From: Bacteroides pyogenes_A
GTDB lineage: Bacteria; Bacteroidota; Bacteroidia; Bacteroidales; Bacteroidaceae
Assembly (NCBI RefSeq): GCF_048595595.1
Contig: NZ_CP184347.1
DNA length: 64,000 nucleotides
Strand: one strand, 5' to 3'
Shown one piece after another: positions 8,412 through 17,470 of this stretch (positions within the stretch are counted from its first letter, which is position 1; every line of letters starts with the position of its first letter). The notes beneath the pieces are model-generated. The model was not told the DNA's origin. It saw only the letters and a program-made list of their open reading frames with translations, and made no database searches. Made by a program: the position numbers and the translations under genes.

Positions 8412-8948
8412 ATGGAGGAAGAAAAAGAGAACAGTCGGTCAGATACTTTGAAAGATAAATTTGAGACGCTTTTCAAAGAAAATTATTCCAGTCTTTATTA
8501 TTATGCCCTTCATTTTATTCCTGATAGTGAAATTTGCAAAGATTTAGTAAGCGATACTTTTCATTTTATGTGGGAAAATATTGAAACTTTACGTATGGAA
8601 ACGGCAAAGGTTTATATGTACACTCATCTTCAACGGCTTTGCATTGATTATCTTCGTCGTTTAGGTATGATAGTCGGTAAAACTGATTCTTATCTTGCGA
8701 TGCTTCGAGAGTGGAATGAAAATGATTGGAGGGAAAGTGAAGAGCGTATTCAGAAGATTATGAGTTTGATAAAGCAGATGCCCCCACTTACTCGGACAAT
8801 AATGGAGGAATGTTATATATATAAGAAGAAATACGTAGAGGTAGCCGAAATAACAGGACTTTCGGAGAGTGGTGTACGTAAGCATGTGATGAAAGGATTG
8901 AATATTATCAGGCAATATTTTTCCGTTAAATATAAAAAACGGCAGTGA
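8412..8948 (+). CDS. ECF-type RNA polymerase sigma-70 factor
   Basis: 178 residues from ATG 8412. Region 2 (FKENYSSLYYYALHFI, then DLVSDTFHFMWEN) binds the -10 element and core polymerase. Region 4 is a helix-turn-helix (YVEVAEITGLSESGVRKHV) reading the -35 element. It is followed by a FecR-type anti-sigma gene and a SusC-type receptor with an STN domain, the standard cell-surface-signalling cassette. The sigma factor is inferred to be released when the receptor binds substrate. Base composition is AT-richer than the housekeeping genes before it, as is common for accessory uptake loci. Confidence 0.9.
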   Translation: MEEEKENSRSDTLKDKFETLFKENYSSLYYYALHFIPDSEICKDLVSDTFHFMWENIETLRMETAKVYMYTHLQRLCIDYLRRLGMIVGKTDSYLAMLREWNENDWRESEERIQKIMSLIKQMPPLTRTIMEECYIYKKKYVEVAEITGLSESGVRKHVMKGLNIIRQYFSVKYKKRQ

Positions 8949-9015
8949 CTAAGTTATTAATCGGTTCGTAATAGATAATGTTATAAATGTCTTATATTAT
9001 GAGGAAGTAAGCTTT

Positions 9016-10155
9016 ATGAATGACTCAAATAATAAAGATAATAAATTTGATAAAGAAGTATATCAAGCACCGGAAGAGGGCTTGCATTACGAATGTGAAC
9101 AAGCATTATTGCGTTGCCATTTTACAGAGCCTTCTGTTGATGATGAGTGGAAGAAATTTCAGCATTCGATACCGTCGACTTTATTGACTGTTAAACGTAA
9201 AAAGAAGTTTCTTGCCTATTATATTATCGGTGGAATTTCGGCAGCTGCAATGATATTGGGGGCAGTTTTCCTTGTTTTGCCAGATCATCAGGTACAAAGA
9301 GTGAAAGGACGCCAAGAAATGGAATTATTGATAACTTCAATCCCTGATGATCAGCAAGTTGTTTTAGAGGAATCAGAGAACACTGTATCTGAAGAACGGA
9401 TGGTGGTAATTAATAATACAGTTCCTCGTATAGAACGGCAAGGTGCTGTTTTGTCGGCAAGGGAAGCCGATTATACTCATGTAAATGTCAAGAAGGTCCG
9501 TCATAATATTGTTTCCATACCCCGGGGTAAGGTTTATAAGATACTTTTAAACGATGGTACGGAAGTTTGGCTTAACGCAGACAGCCGTTTCTCTTTTCCT
9601 TCCCGTTTTTCCGGTAAGAACCGTGTCGTGACACTTGACGGAGAAGCTTATTTCAAAGTAGCACCTGATGAGCATAAACCTTTTATTATTGTCACTGATA
9701 AAATGACAACACAAGTGTTAGGGACAGAGTTTAATATCAAAGCTTATAAAGATTCTGAAACCCATGTAACACTGGTACGTGGTTCGATATGCGTACGATT
9801 GCCGCATAAAAATGAGGAAGTAACTTTAACTCCCGGTGATGACATTGTTTGTACCGAGGATGGCTATCAAGTGAGAAAAATCGATACAAGTTACTATAGT
9901 CAGTGGATGGAAGGTTACTTTTATTATGATGATGTGTCTCTTACTGATATTTTACGCGATCTCGGGCGTTGGTATAATTTTTCTGTTGAGATAGAGCAGG
10001 ACCCCTCACTTATGAATCTGCGATTACACTTTATTGCGGAGCGGGGCGATAATATCGATCAAGTAATTGAGAATTTAAATGCTTATGAGTATCTTTCTGT
10101 TATAAAAGGAGAGAATAAGTTAACAGTGAAATGGAAAAATAATGCAATCCAATAA
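9016..10155 (+). CDS. FecR-type anti-sigma factor
   Basis: 379 residues: a cytoplasmic N-terminal part of about 70 residues, one membrane segment (about 70-92, AYYIIGGISAAAMILGAVFL), and a periplasmic FecR domain with PRGKVYKILLNDGTEVWLNA and LDGEAYFKVAP motifs. A DUF4974-like C-terminal domain follows (FYYDDVSLTDILRDL...NFSVEI). It would hold the upstream sigma factor at the membrane and receive the signal from the STN domain of the downstream SusC. A strong terminator at 10361 separates it from susC. Confidence 0.88.
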   Translation: MNDSNNKDNKFDKEVYQAPEEGLHYECEQALLRCHFTEPSVDDEWKKFQHSIPSTLLTVKRKKKFLAYYIIGGISAAAMILGAVFLVLPDHQVQRVKGRQEMELLITSIPDDQQVVLEESENTVSEERMVVINNTVPRIERQGAVLSAREADYTHVNVKKVRHNIVSIPRGKVYKILLNDGTEVWLNADSRFSFPSRFSGKNRVVTLDGEAYFKVAPDEHKPFIIVTDKMTTQVLGTEFNIKAYKDSETHVTLVRGSICVRLPHKNEEVTLTPGDDIVCTEDGYQVRKIDTSYYSQWMEGYFYYDDVSLTDILRDLGRWYNFSVEIEQDPSLMNLRLHFIAERGDNIDQVIENLNAYEYLSVIKGENKLTVKWKNNAIQ

Positions 10156-10200
10156 AGGACAATCGAACTGCTATCGAAATAAGCTGAGATAAGCGTTTGT

Positions 10201-10304
10201 CTTAGAAAGCAAATGAAATGAATCGTTCTGCTTGCAGCGCATCCTGTGATAGACGAAGCATCGCTCTTAAAGAGCAAGTGAAATGAATCGTTTTGCGCAA
10301 GTGA
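10201..10304. repeat. Two-copy 65-bp repeat in the fecR-susC gap
   Basis: The first about 30 bases of each unit are conserved (tgaaatgaatcgtt with flanks, at 10214 and 10279, step 65) and the remainder differs. It belongs to the window-wide class of arrays with about 66-bp periods. Confidence 0.65.
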
Positions 10305-10360
10305 GGGATGGCGTAAATTATAGCTTTTCAAAAATAAAGGTTTTGAAAAATAAAATAAAG

Positions 10361-10392
10361 AGCGTTTAGTGGGACTAAACGCTTTCTTTTTT
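10361..10392 (+). terminator. Rho-independent terminator between fecR and susC
   Basis: Perfect stem agcgtttagt / actaaacgct with loop ggg, then ttctttttt. The regulator pair is thus probably a separate transcript from the susC operon, or read-through is attenuated here. Confidence 0.85.
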
Positions 10393-10431
10393 CGTATTTA
10401 ATTAAAAGTCACCTTTAATCAATCATTGTTT

Positions 10432-13400
10432 ATGAAAAGTTTTTGTTTTTCGAGAAGCTTCCGTAAATGGTTTTTATTCTTCTTACTTTTCTTTTTTACC
10501 GGAAGTATTGGGAGTGAAAGTGTGTTAGCGCAAAGTACTTCACAGAAAATTGATTTGGTATGTCAGAATGAGGCCATGTCAACTGTACTGAAAAAGCTAG
10601 AACAAGAGACTAAATTCAAATTCTTGTTTACCTATAATGAGATTCAGCATTTTAAGGTAACAGTTGAAATTAAATCGAAAACAATTGATGAGGTGATGAA
10701 TGCTATTTTAGCCTCTTATCCGTTAACTTATAAGATTAACGGGATATATGTCACGGTTTCAGCTTTGCAGAAAACGAAGCAGAAACGTATAAAAGGTCGT
10801 GTAGTGGATGTTGCCGGAGTCTCTTTACCCGGTGTGAATATTCTTACCAATGACCCTTCTGTGGCTGGCGTCAGTGATGTTGATGGGAATTTTGATATTG
10901 TAATTCCCTATAATACGGAAATAACGGAGGTGAAGTTTTCTTATATCGGAATGAAGACTGTATCTGTGTCTTTTACAGGGAAGCCACTTTTTATTTCCAT
11001 GAAAGATGATACGCAGAGTGTGGATGAAGTGGTTGTTAACGGTATATTTGAGCGTAAAAAAGAGAGTTTCACAGGTGCTACTACTGTTATTAGAAAAGAA
11101 GAATTGATGCGAAACGGCAGTCAAAACTTATTGCAAAATTTGAAGAATATAGATCCGGCTTTCAAGATTGTAGAGAATATGGACTTAGGTTCCAATCCGA
11201 ATGCCATGCCCGAAATTCGAATGCGTGGGCAGCAGTCAATGCCTGATTTGAAAGGAACGTATAATGGGAATCCTAACCAGCCGTTGTTTATATTGGATGG
11301 TTTTGAGGCCGATGTTACTGCTATTTACGACTTAGATATGAACCGTGTAGAGACTATTGTCTTGTTGAAAGATGCTGCTGCAAAAGCAATTTATGGTTCC
11401 AAAGCGGCTAATGGAGTTGTGGTTATAGAAACCCGTAAGCCTGAAGCCGGTAAACTGAGAATCACTTATAAGGGAGATTTGAACCTGACTATTCCCGATC
11501 TGACCGGATATAATCTTTGTAATGCCCGTGAGAAGTTTGAAGTGGATAAAGCGCATGGTTCGTATTCCGACCCGTGGTTTTGGGAACAATATTTGAATAA
11601 TATACAATCCGAAATAGCACGTGGCGTAGATACCGATTGGCTGGCACAACCCTTGCGTACCGGCGTCGGACATCGGCATTCTGTTTATTTGGAAGGTGGT
11701 GATGAACGCCTTCGTTATGGTGTAGATTTACTTTACAACGATATTAAGGGTATTATGAAAGGCTCTGGTCGTAAAACGTTCACCGGAGGTTTTATTCTCT
11801 CCTATCGTTATAAGAATTTATTGTTTCGTAATCAATTCAATGCCACTTTGAATCATGCAGACGATTCTCCTTATGGTTCTTTTTCTGAGTATGCAGAGTT
11901 GAACCCATACTGGACACCGTATGATAAGAATGGTAGCTTGAAGCAAATAGCAGGTTCAACAGGTGGTGGAGGCCTGGCCGGTGTTACCAAAGGAAATCCA
12001 TTGTGGAATGTTACTATTGGTACAAGAAACCTCGGTAAATACACAAATCTGACTAATAACTTTTATATAGAGTGGCAGTTGCTTGAATCATTGAAGCTGA
12101 CGGGGCGGCTGGGATTGTCGAAAACATTCAATAGACGGGAAGACTTTTATCCTGCCTCTCACACTTATTTTTTTAATTATTCCGAAGATCGTTCTTTCGA
12201 TAAGGGAAGTTATAGCAAATCTGATGGAGAGATCAGTTCTGTATCGGCCGATGTCACGGCAAATTATTCTTTGCTTTTGAATAAAAACCAGCTATTGTTT
12301 AATGTAGGTTGGAACATGCAGCAAAATCAGTCAGAAACTACTAAATTTAAAGTTATAGGCTTCCCCAATGACCGTATCAACTTCATTGCCTCCGGTCTGA
12401 AACCGGATCCGAATCAACCTTTTTCCGGAAACGAAAGCATTAATCGTTCGATCAGTGTACTATCGGCTTTGAACTATTCATATGATGATCGCTATTTGGC
12501 CGATCTTTCTTATCGCGCCAGCGCTTCTTCTCTTTTTGGAAAAGAAAACCGTTGGGGACATTTTTGGGCCGCAGGTGTGGGTTGGAATTTGCATAAAGAA
12601 CATTTCATGGAAGACACTGCTTGGTTGAAGCAATTTAAAGTAAGAGCCTCTACGGGTTATACCGGAGCGCAAAATTTCAGTTCTTATCAGGCATTGGCCA
12701 CTTTCGGTTATTATCAGACGCAAGCTTATGATAATTGGATAGGCTCTTACCTGATGACTTTGCCCAACGACAACTTGAAATGGCAGAAAACCCAAGATTA
12801 TAATATTGGGGTTGATATTAATCTCTTTAGCCGTCTGAGTATTCGTTACGATTACTATATACAGAAGACCGAAGACCAACTTTTGGCGCTTACGATTCCG
12901 CCTTCTATGGGATTTCTAAGTTATATGGAAAATTTGGGAAGTACTGAAAACAGAGGTATGGAGCTGAAGCTGAATGCGCACCTTCTGTATAATCCGGCAG
13001 ATAATCGTTACTTAAGCGCATTTTTCTCTATTGCCAAAAACTCGAATAAGCTTAAAAAAATATCAAATGCCTTGAAAAACTACAATGATGAAGTAGATAG
13101 TCAAATTATAGCCGGCAAAACGAACAAGCCTCAGCTTCATTTTATTGAAGGAGAATCAATGAACGCTATTTGGGCTGTACGGTCATTAGGTATCGATCCG
13201 GCCACAGGAGATGAATTATACCTCACTAAAGATGGAAAAACGACAACAGAATGGAGAGTGGAGAACCAAGTGGTGTGTGGAGATGCCATGCCGAAATGCA
13301 CAGGTACCTTCGGATTGAACTTAGATTATAAAGGAATTTTCATGAACATGTCTTTCTATTATCAGTTGGGAGGACAAATGTATAACCAGACTTTGGTAAA

Positions 13401-13740
13401 CCGTGTGGAAAATGCCTATGTCGGCCTGAACGTAGATAAGCGGATATATAATGCTGTTTGGAAGCAACCGGGAGATGTTGTTGATTTTTCTTATAGCCCT
13501 TATAAGACGACTAAACCAAGTTCTCGCTTTATTCAGGATTTGAATGAATTGCGTTTTTCTATATTGAATGTCGGCTATGATTTTCGTCATACAGCTTTTC
13601 TGAACCGGCTTAAACTCGCACAACTGAAGGTCAGTTTCTATATGAACGATATTTTTCGTGCATCTACCGTGAGGGTGGAAAGAGGATTGGACTATCCATT
13701 CGCCCGCACTTACTCGGTTTCTTTACAGGCAACTTTTTAA
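10432..13740 (+). CDS. SusC/RagA-family TonB-dependent receptor with STN signalling domain
   Basis: About 1102 residues from ATG 10432 (an in-frame TTG lies two codons earlier). In order: signal peptide ending near VLAQ; an STN domain (about 38-105) that contacts FecR in the periplasm; a carboxypeptidase-like domain (IKGRVVDVAGVSLPGVNI); a TonB plug (TGATTVIRKEELMRNG, then the MRGQQS and AIYGSKAANGVV motifs typical of SusC); and a long outer-membrane beta barrel ending SVSLQATF. It imports an unknown ligand with its SusD partner 12 bases downstream. The STN domain and the sigma/FecR pair upstream make it a transducer-type receptor. Confidence 0.92.
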   Translation: MKSFCFSRSFRKWFLFFLLFFFTGSIGSESVLAQSTSQKIDLVCQNEAMSTVLKKLEQETKFKFLFTYNEIQHFKVTVEIKSKTIDEVMNAILASYPLTYKINGIYVTVSALQKTKQKRIKGRVVDVAGVSLPGVNILTNDPSVAGVSDVDGNFDIVIPYNTEITEVKFSYIGMKTVSVSFTGKPLFISMKDDTQSVDEVVVNGIFERKKESFTGATTVIRKEELMRNGSQNLLQNLKNIDPAFKIVENMDLGSNPNAMPEIRMRGQQSMPDLKGTYNGNPNQPLFILDGFEADVTAIYDLDMNRVETIVLLKDAAAKAIYGSKAANGVVVIETRKPEAGKLRITYKGDLNLTIPDLTGYNLCNAREKFEVDKAHGSYSDPWFWEQYLNNIQSEIARGVDTDWLAQPLRTGVGHRHSVYLEGGDERLRYGVDLLYNDIKGIMKGSGRKTFTGGFILSYRYKNLLFRNQFNATLNHADDSPYGSFSEYAELNPYWTPYDKNGSLKQIAGSTGGGGLAGVTKGNPLWNVTIGTRNLGKYTNLTNNFYIEWQLLESLKLTGRLGLSKTFNRREDFYPASHTYFFNYSEDRSFDKGSYSKSDGEISSVSADVTANYSLLLNKNQLLFNVGWNMQQNQSETTKFKVIGFPNDRINFIASGLKPDPNQPFSGNESINRSISVLSALNYSYDDRYLADLSYRASASSLFGKENRWGHFWAAGVGWNLHKEHFMEDTAWLKQFKVRASTGYTGAQNFSSYQALATFGYYQTQAYDNWIGSYLMTLPNDNLKWQKTQDYNIGVDINLFSRLSIRYDYYIQKTEDQLLALTIPPSMGFLSYMENLGSTENRGMELKLNAHLLYNPADNRYLSAFFSIAKNSNKLKKISNALKNYNDEVDSQIIAGKTNKPQLHFIEGESMNAIWAVRSLGIDPATGDELYLTKDGKTTTEWRVENQVVCGDAMPKCTGTFGLNLDYKGIFMNMSFYYQLGGQMYNQTLVNRVENAYVGLNVDKRIYNAVWKQPGDVVDFSYSPYKTTKPSSRFIQDLNELRFSILNVGYDFRHTAFLNRLKLAQLKVSFYMNDIFRASTVRVERGLDYPFARTYSVSLQATF

Positions 13741-13752
13741 TATAGTTAAGAT

Positions 13753-15186
13753 ATGATGGCAAAAATACAAAAAATAAGAAGAATACTTGGAATACTGCTT
13801 TTGTCTTTGCTAAGTGTTTCGTGTCAGGACTGGTTGGACGTCAGTCCGAAGTCTGAAGTGAAATATGATGATTTGTTCAGCTATAAAAATGGGTTTAAAG
13901 ATCAGTTGACAGGAATCTATACTGCGCTTTGCGCTGAAAATCTATATGGGGCAAACCTTACTTTTGGTATGGCAGATGCTTTGGGACAACAATATGTTTG
14001 GAAACAAGAGGCGGGTACTTACTATCATCTGCACCGGTTTGAATACGGGAGTACTGCCAGCCGTGGGGTGATCAACAATGTGTGGAGCAGTATGTATAAT
14101 GCGATTGCCAATGTCAATATCTTATTGCAGGGTATTGATGAACATCGGGGAGTTTTGTCCGAAGTAGAAGAAAAAGTCTATGAAGGTGAAGCCTATGCTT
14201 TGCGTGCCTTTTTGCATTTCGACCTGCTCCGGTGGTTTGGTAAGAGCTATGCGAGCGGTGCCGGTGAAAAGGCCATCCCGTATGTGAAAGGAGTATCGAA
14301 GGAGGTCACTCCGCTATCTACCGTTTCCGAGAGCATTGATCTGGTGATTGAGGATTTGAAGCGTGCATTGGAGTTATTGGCGGCAGACCCTATAAAGACA
14401 GGCCATTCTGCTACCGATTTCTTGGGTACACGTGATTTTCATTTCAACTACTATGCTGCTTGTGCTTTGATGGCTCGTGCCTATCTTTATAAAGATGATA
14501 AAAGTAATGCGTCGCGATATGCCCGTGAAATAATCGGATCGGGCAAGTATCCTTGGGTAGCAAGTAGCAATGTTACCACCAATACACGTGAAACACGTGA
14601 CGGGATTTTTAAGTCGGAGTGTATCTTTATGCTCAATAATACAAGGTTGAAGTCGTTGACGGAAAGATATTTGAAAGAAGGAGAAAGCAGCACTGCGGGT
14701 AATTTGCTTATCATGTCTGCGGAAGTATGTGCAGAAATATTTGAGACCGACTTGTATGGTTTTGATTGGCGGCATAATTATTATTTTGAAACACTGTCAA
14801 GTTATTATGTTGGTAGCACTAAGTTGTGGCAGGTTTCTTCCGACTATAACAATCGCCAGCCATTGCTCAGGATCAGTGAGATGTGGCTGATTGCGGCTGA
14901 ATGCGCAGCCTCGAAGAAAGATGCCGTGGGCTGTATCAATACATTGCGCAGGCATAGGGGTTTTGATGAAGGAAGCATGCTCTCCGAAGAGGGGACGACT
15001 GATGTGATGTTGAAAACCATTATCGGAAAAGAATACCGGAAAGAGTTTATCGGTGAAGGACAGTGGTTCTTATATTGCAAGCGGTTGGATATTGAGGAGA
15101 TACCTAATGTAACGGTTCCTTTCAGTAAGGGATTTTATGTACTTCCGATGCCTGATAGGGAAAAGGAATATGGTGGCAGAAATTAA
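13753..15186 (+). CDS. SusD/RagB-family outer-membrane lipoprotein
   Basis: 477 residues. The lipoprotein signal has the lipidated Cys at about residue 24 (LLSVSCQDWLDVSP, a classic SusD start). The body shows the SusD N-terminal pattern (DLFSYKNGFKDQLTGIYTAL), the YALRAFLHFDLLRWFG helix and the LLRISEMWLIAAECAA segment of the TPR-like core. It lids the SusC barrel and helps bind ligand at the cell surface. ATG at 13753 or 13756. It begins 12 bases after susC and its end lies just before the next lipoprotein. Confidence 0.92.
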   Translation: MMAKIQKIRRILGILLLSLLSVSCQDWLDVSPKSEVKYDDLFSYKNGFKDQLTGIYTALCAENLYGANLTFGMADALGQQYVWKQEAGTYYHLHRFEYGSTASRGVINNVWSSMYNAIANVNILLQGIDEHRGVLSEVEEKVYEGEAYALRAFLHFDLLRWFGKSYASGAGEKAIPYVKGVSKEVTPLSTVSESIDLVIEDLKRALELLAADPIKTGHSATDFLGTRDFHFNYYAACALMARAYLYKDDKSNASRYAREIIGSGKYPWVASSNVTTNTRETRDGIFKSECIFMLNNTRLKSLTERYLKEGESSTAGNLLIMSAEVCAEIFETDLYGFDWRHNYYFETLSSYYVGSTKLWQVSSDYNNRQPLLRISEMWLIAAECAASKKDAVGCINTLRRHRGFDEGSMLSEEGTTDVMLKTIIGKEYRKEFIGEGQWFLYCKRLDIEEIPNVTVPFSKGFYVLPMPDREKEYGGRN

Positions 15187-15208
15187 AAAAAGAAAAAGGA
15201 GACGATAT

Positions 15209-15886
15209 ATGAAACGATTCGGTTATGCGACAGGTTTATTGCTGCTGTTGACGGCAAGCTGTACCAAAGACGGCTACTTGCGATATGACACTGATGTAGC
15301 CTCTTTACGGTTTGTTTATTCTCCGGCAGGGAAAGACAGCACGGTTTACTCTTTTGGCCTGCATCCGGGAGTAAAAGAGGATATTGTAGAAATACCGTTC
15401 AAGCTGATAGGTATAAGCTCTTCTGAACCGAGAGAAGTTGCGGTGGAGGCTGTGAAGGATAAGACAACGGCTATAGAGAGTAATGACTTTGTGATTGAAC
15501 CGTGCAGATTGCCGGCAGATGCCATTGCCGGTAGCGTAAAGATTAAAGTGAGAAAAAATGCAAGTTCGGACGCGGAAAGCAAAGTTGTTGCCCTGCGTTT
15601 ATGTGCTAACAATTACTTCTCTGAGGCCCCGGTCAACGAGTCGATGTTCAGAGTTGTAATAACTAACGAATTGGCTGAACCTGTGGGATGGATTTTCAAC
15701 GAGTACAGCCGTGTAAAGCATGAGTTCGTTATTTTGCATACAGGGGTTGCTACGAACTATAACCAATGGAGCACTTCGGAGCAGATCTATTGGAAAGGTG
15801 TATTGATCAAAGCGTTGTATGAATATAACAAAGCACATCCGGGAGAACCTTTGACTGATGAAAACGGTTTGGTGGTGACATTCTAA
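15209..15886 (+). CDS. DUF4843-type surface lipoprotein of the SusCD locus
   Basis: 225 residues from ATG 15209. An in-frame start at 15137 would overlap susD and lacks a signal sequence. The lipobox LLTASC puts the Cys at residue 18. The mature region has YDTDVASLRFVYSP and a beta-rich pattern (DIVEIPFKLIG, GSVKIKVRKNA) as in DUF4843 proteins, which commonly follow SusCD pairs together with PKD-like lipoproteins. It ends in a domain with GWIFNEYSRVKHEFV. Probably a surface ligand-binding accessory; substrate unknown. Confidence 0.72.
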   Translation: MKRFGYATGLLLLLTASCTKDGYLRYDTDVASLRFVYSPAGKDSTVYSFGLHPGVKEDIVEIPFKLIGISSSEPREVAVEAVKDKTTAIESNDFVIEPCRLPADAIAGSVKIKVRKNASSDAESKVVALRLCANNYFSEAPVNESMFRVVITNELAEPVGWIFNEYSRVKHEFVILHTGVATNYNQWSTSEQIYWKGVLIKALYEYNKAHPGEPLTDENGLVVTF

Positions 15887-15910
15887 GTATTAATGGTAAA
15901 GACACGTGCA

Positions 15911-17458
15911 ATGATGAAAAATATATTAAAATTCGGGCTATGCCTTATCGGACTGATGATAGGCCTGGCCGCTTGTTATGACGATCGCGGGAATTATGAT
16001 TATTCCGAGTTGCCCGGCGTCGCTCTTGAGGCAAAAGATACGGTATATGCCACTCAATTCAAAACGTTGGAATTGCCGGTGGACATCAAACTGGATGGCG
16101 CCGACGAAAATGATTATGAATTTAGCTGGCGTCTTTGGTCAAATGAAGTCGGAGGTGTCTGGAAGCAGAAAACTATCTGCAAGACAAAGAACCTTTCTTA
16201 TGCAGTGACCGAAATCCCGGGATCTTATTCGCTGGTACTCACCTGTCGCAATAAAGAATCGGGGGTAGATACTTACAAAAAGATCCTTTTGGTTGTACAG
16301 GGGATTATTACCGAAGGGTGGATGGTTTTGCAAGAGAAAGACGGAAAAACTGATTTCGATATGATTATGAGTCCTTATTTTTCCGACCGGGTAGATAAGG
16401 ACCAGATATTGCATGATGTTTACAAAACGGTCAACGAAGAGCAGTTGGAAGGAAAGGGTGTCAAGATCGGTAGTTTTTTCTGTTTGGGACGTTATCAGAA
16501 TGTGACGGTTCTGACCGATAAGGGAGGAGCTCGCTTGGATGCCATTACCATGCAAAAGACGTTCGACATTTCTACCTTGATGTCGGATATGAGCGACTGG
16601 AAGCCGGAGAATTATATTTTCTACCATTATTATTGGAGTCCCGGGCGATACGGCTATGACGCCATTATCTCCAACGGCCGTTTTTATGAATATAGCGCCA
16701 TCAGCTCAATGGGCTTTACTACGTATATCGAACCTATTCTGAAAGATGGAATGATCTATAAATCAGCCTCTTATGCTCCTCGTTTTTTCGATTACTATCT
16801 GGCTATTATCTATGATGAATTGGGCGGGCGTTTCTTATGCTTTCCCAAAAAGAGCGGAGGCTCTACATGGATACTTCAGGAAATGCCGGACAATGCTTCC
16901 GGCTCGGTGTTCAACATAAAGAATATGCGTGCCAAGCTGCGATATATGGATACAGGTTTTAATAACTACGAGTATGGATTGTTTGAAGATTGGGATACTC
17001 ATACGAATACTTTGTATGCGTTTAATTTTGATGCGAAAACCAATGTGGATAAGGCGATGTATAGTGCGTCAAACTGTCCTGAGATACAAAATGCCAACTA
17101 TTTTGCCGTAGGAAACTTAGGCCCGGTATTCTATTATGCCACAGACAGGGATATTTATCAATATGACTATATGGGCGCCAATATAGGCAAGAAGGTCTAC
17201 TCTTTGGCTAACAGCGAGGAAAAGATCACCGGTATGAAAATCTTCAAACCTTGTGTCGATCGCTTCATTCGTTCGCATCCTTACAACAATAAGATTTTGA
17301 TAATTTCTACTTATAATGAAAGTGCAAAAGAAGGAAAGGTGTATATGTATTATGTCAACGTAAGCAATGGAGCCATCGACACTTCTTCGGAGAAGGTCTT
17401 TAGTGGATTCGGAAGAATTCTGGACATGGAGTATAATTTCCCGAAATATGGTTCTTAA
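15911..17458 (+). CDS. PKD-like family surface lipoprotein
   Basis: About 515 residues from ATG 15911 (a second ATG is at 15914, and a weak in-frame start at 15893). Lipobox GLAAC is followed by YDDRGNYDYSELPGV, the usual opening of the PKD-like lipoproteins that follow DUF4843 genes. An Ig-like region spans about 30-130 and ends GIITEGWMVLQE. A propeller-like C-terminal part follows with repeated short strands (FFDYYLAIIYDE, EYGLFEDWD, GNLGPVFYYATD). Likely cell-surface ligand capture for the SusCD pair. The gap to the next gene is 12 bases, so it is in the same operon. Confidence 0.65.
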   Translation: MMKNILKFGLCLIGLMIGLAACYDDRGNYDYSELPGVALEAKDTVYATQFKTLELPVDIKLDGADENDYEFSWRLWSNEVGGVWKQKTICKTKNLSYAVTEIPGSYSLVLTCRNKESGVDTYKKILLVVQGIITEGWMVLQEKDGKTDFDMIMSPYFSDRVDKDQILHDVYKTVNEEQLEGKGVKIGSFFCLGRYQNVTVLTDKGGARLDAITMQKTFDISTLMSDMSDWKPENYIFYHYYWSPGRYGYDAIISNGRFYEYSAISSMGFTTYIEPILKDGMIYKSASYAPRFFDYYLAIIYDELGGRFLCFPKKSGGSTWILQEMPDNASGSVFNIKNMRAKLRYMDTGFNNYEYGLFEDWDTHTNTLYAFNFDAKTNVDKAMYSASNCPEIQNANYFAVGNLGPVFYYATDRDIYQYDYMGANIGKKVYSLANSEEKITGMKIFKPCVDRFIRSHPYNNKILIISTYNESAKEGKVYMYYVNVSNGAIDTSSEKVFSGFGRILDMEYNFPKYGS

Positions 17459-17470
17459 AAATATTTTCCA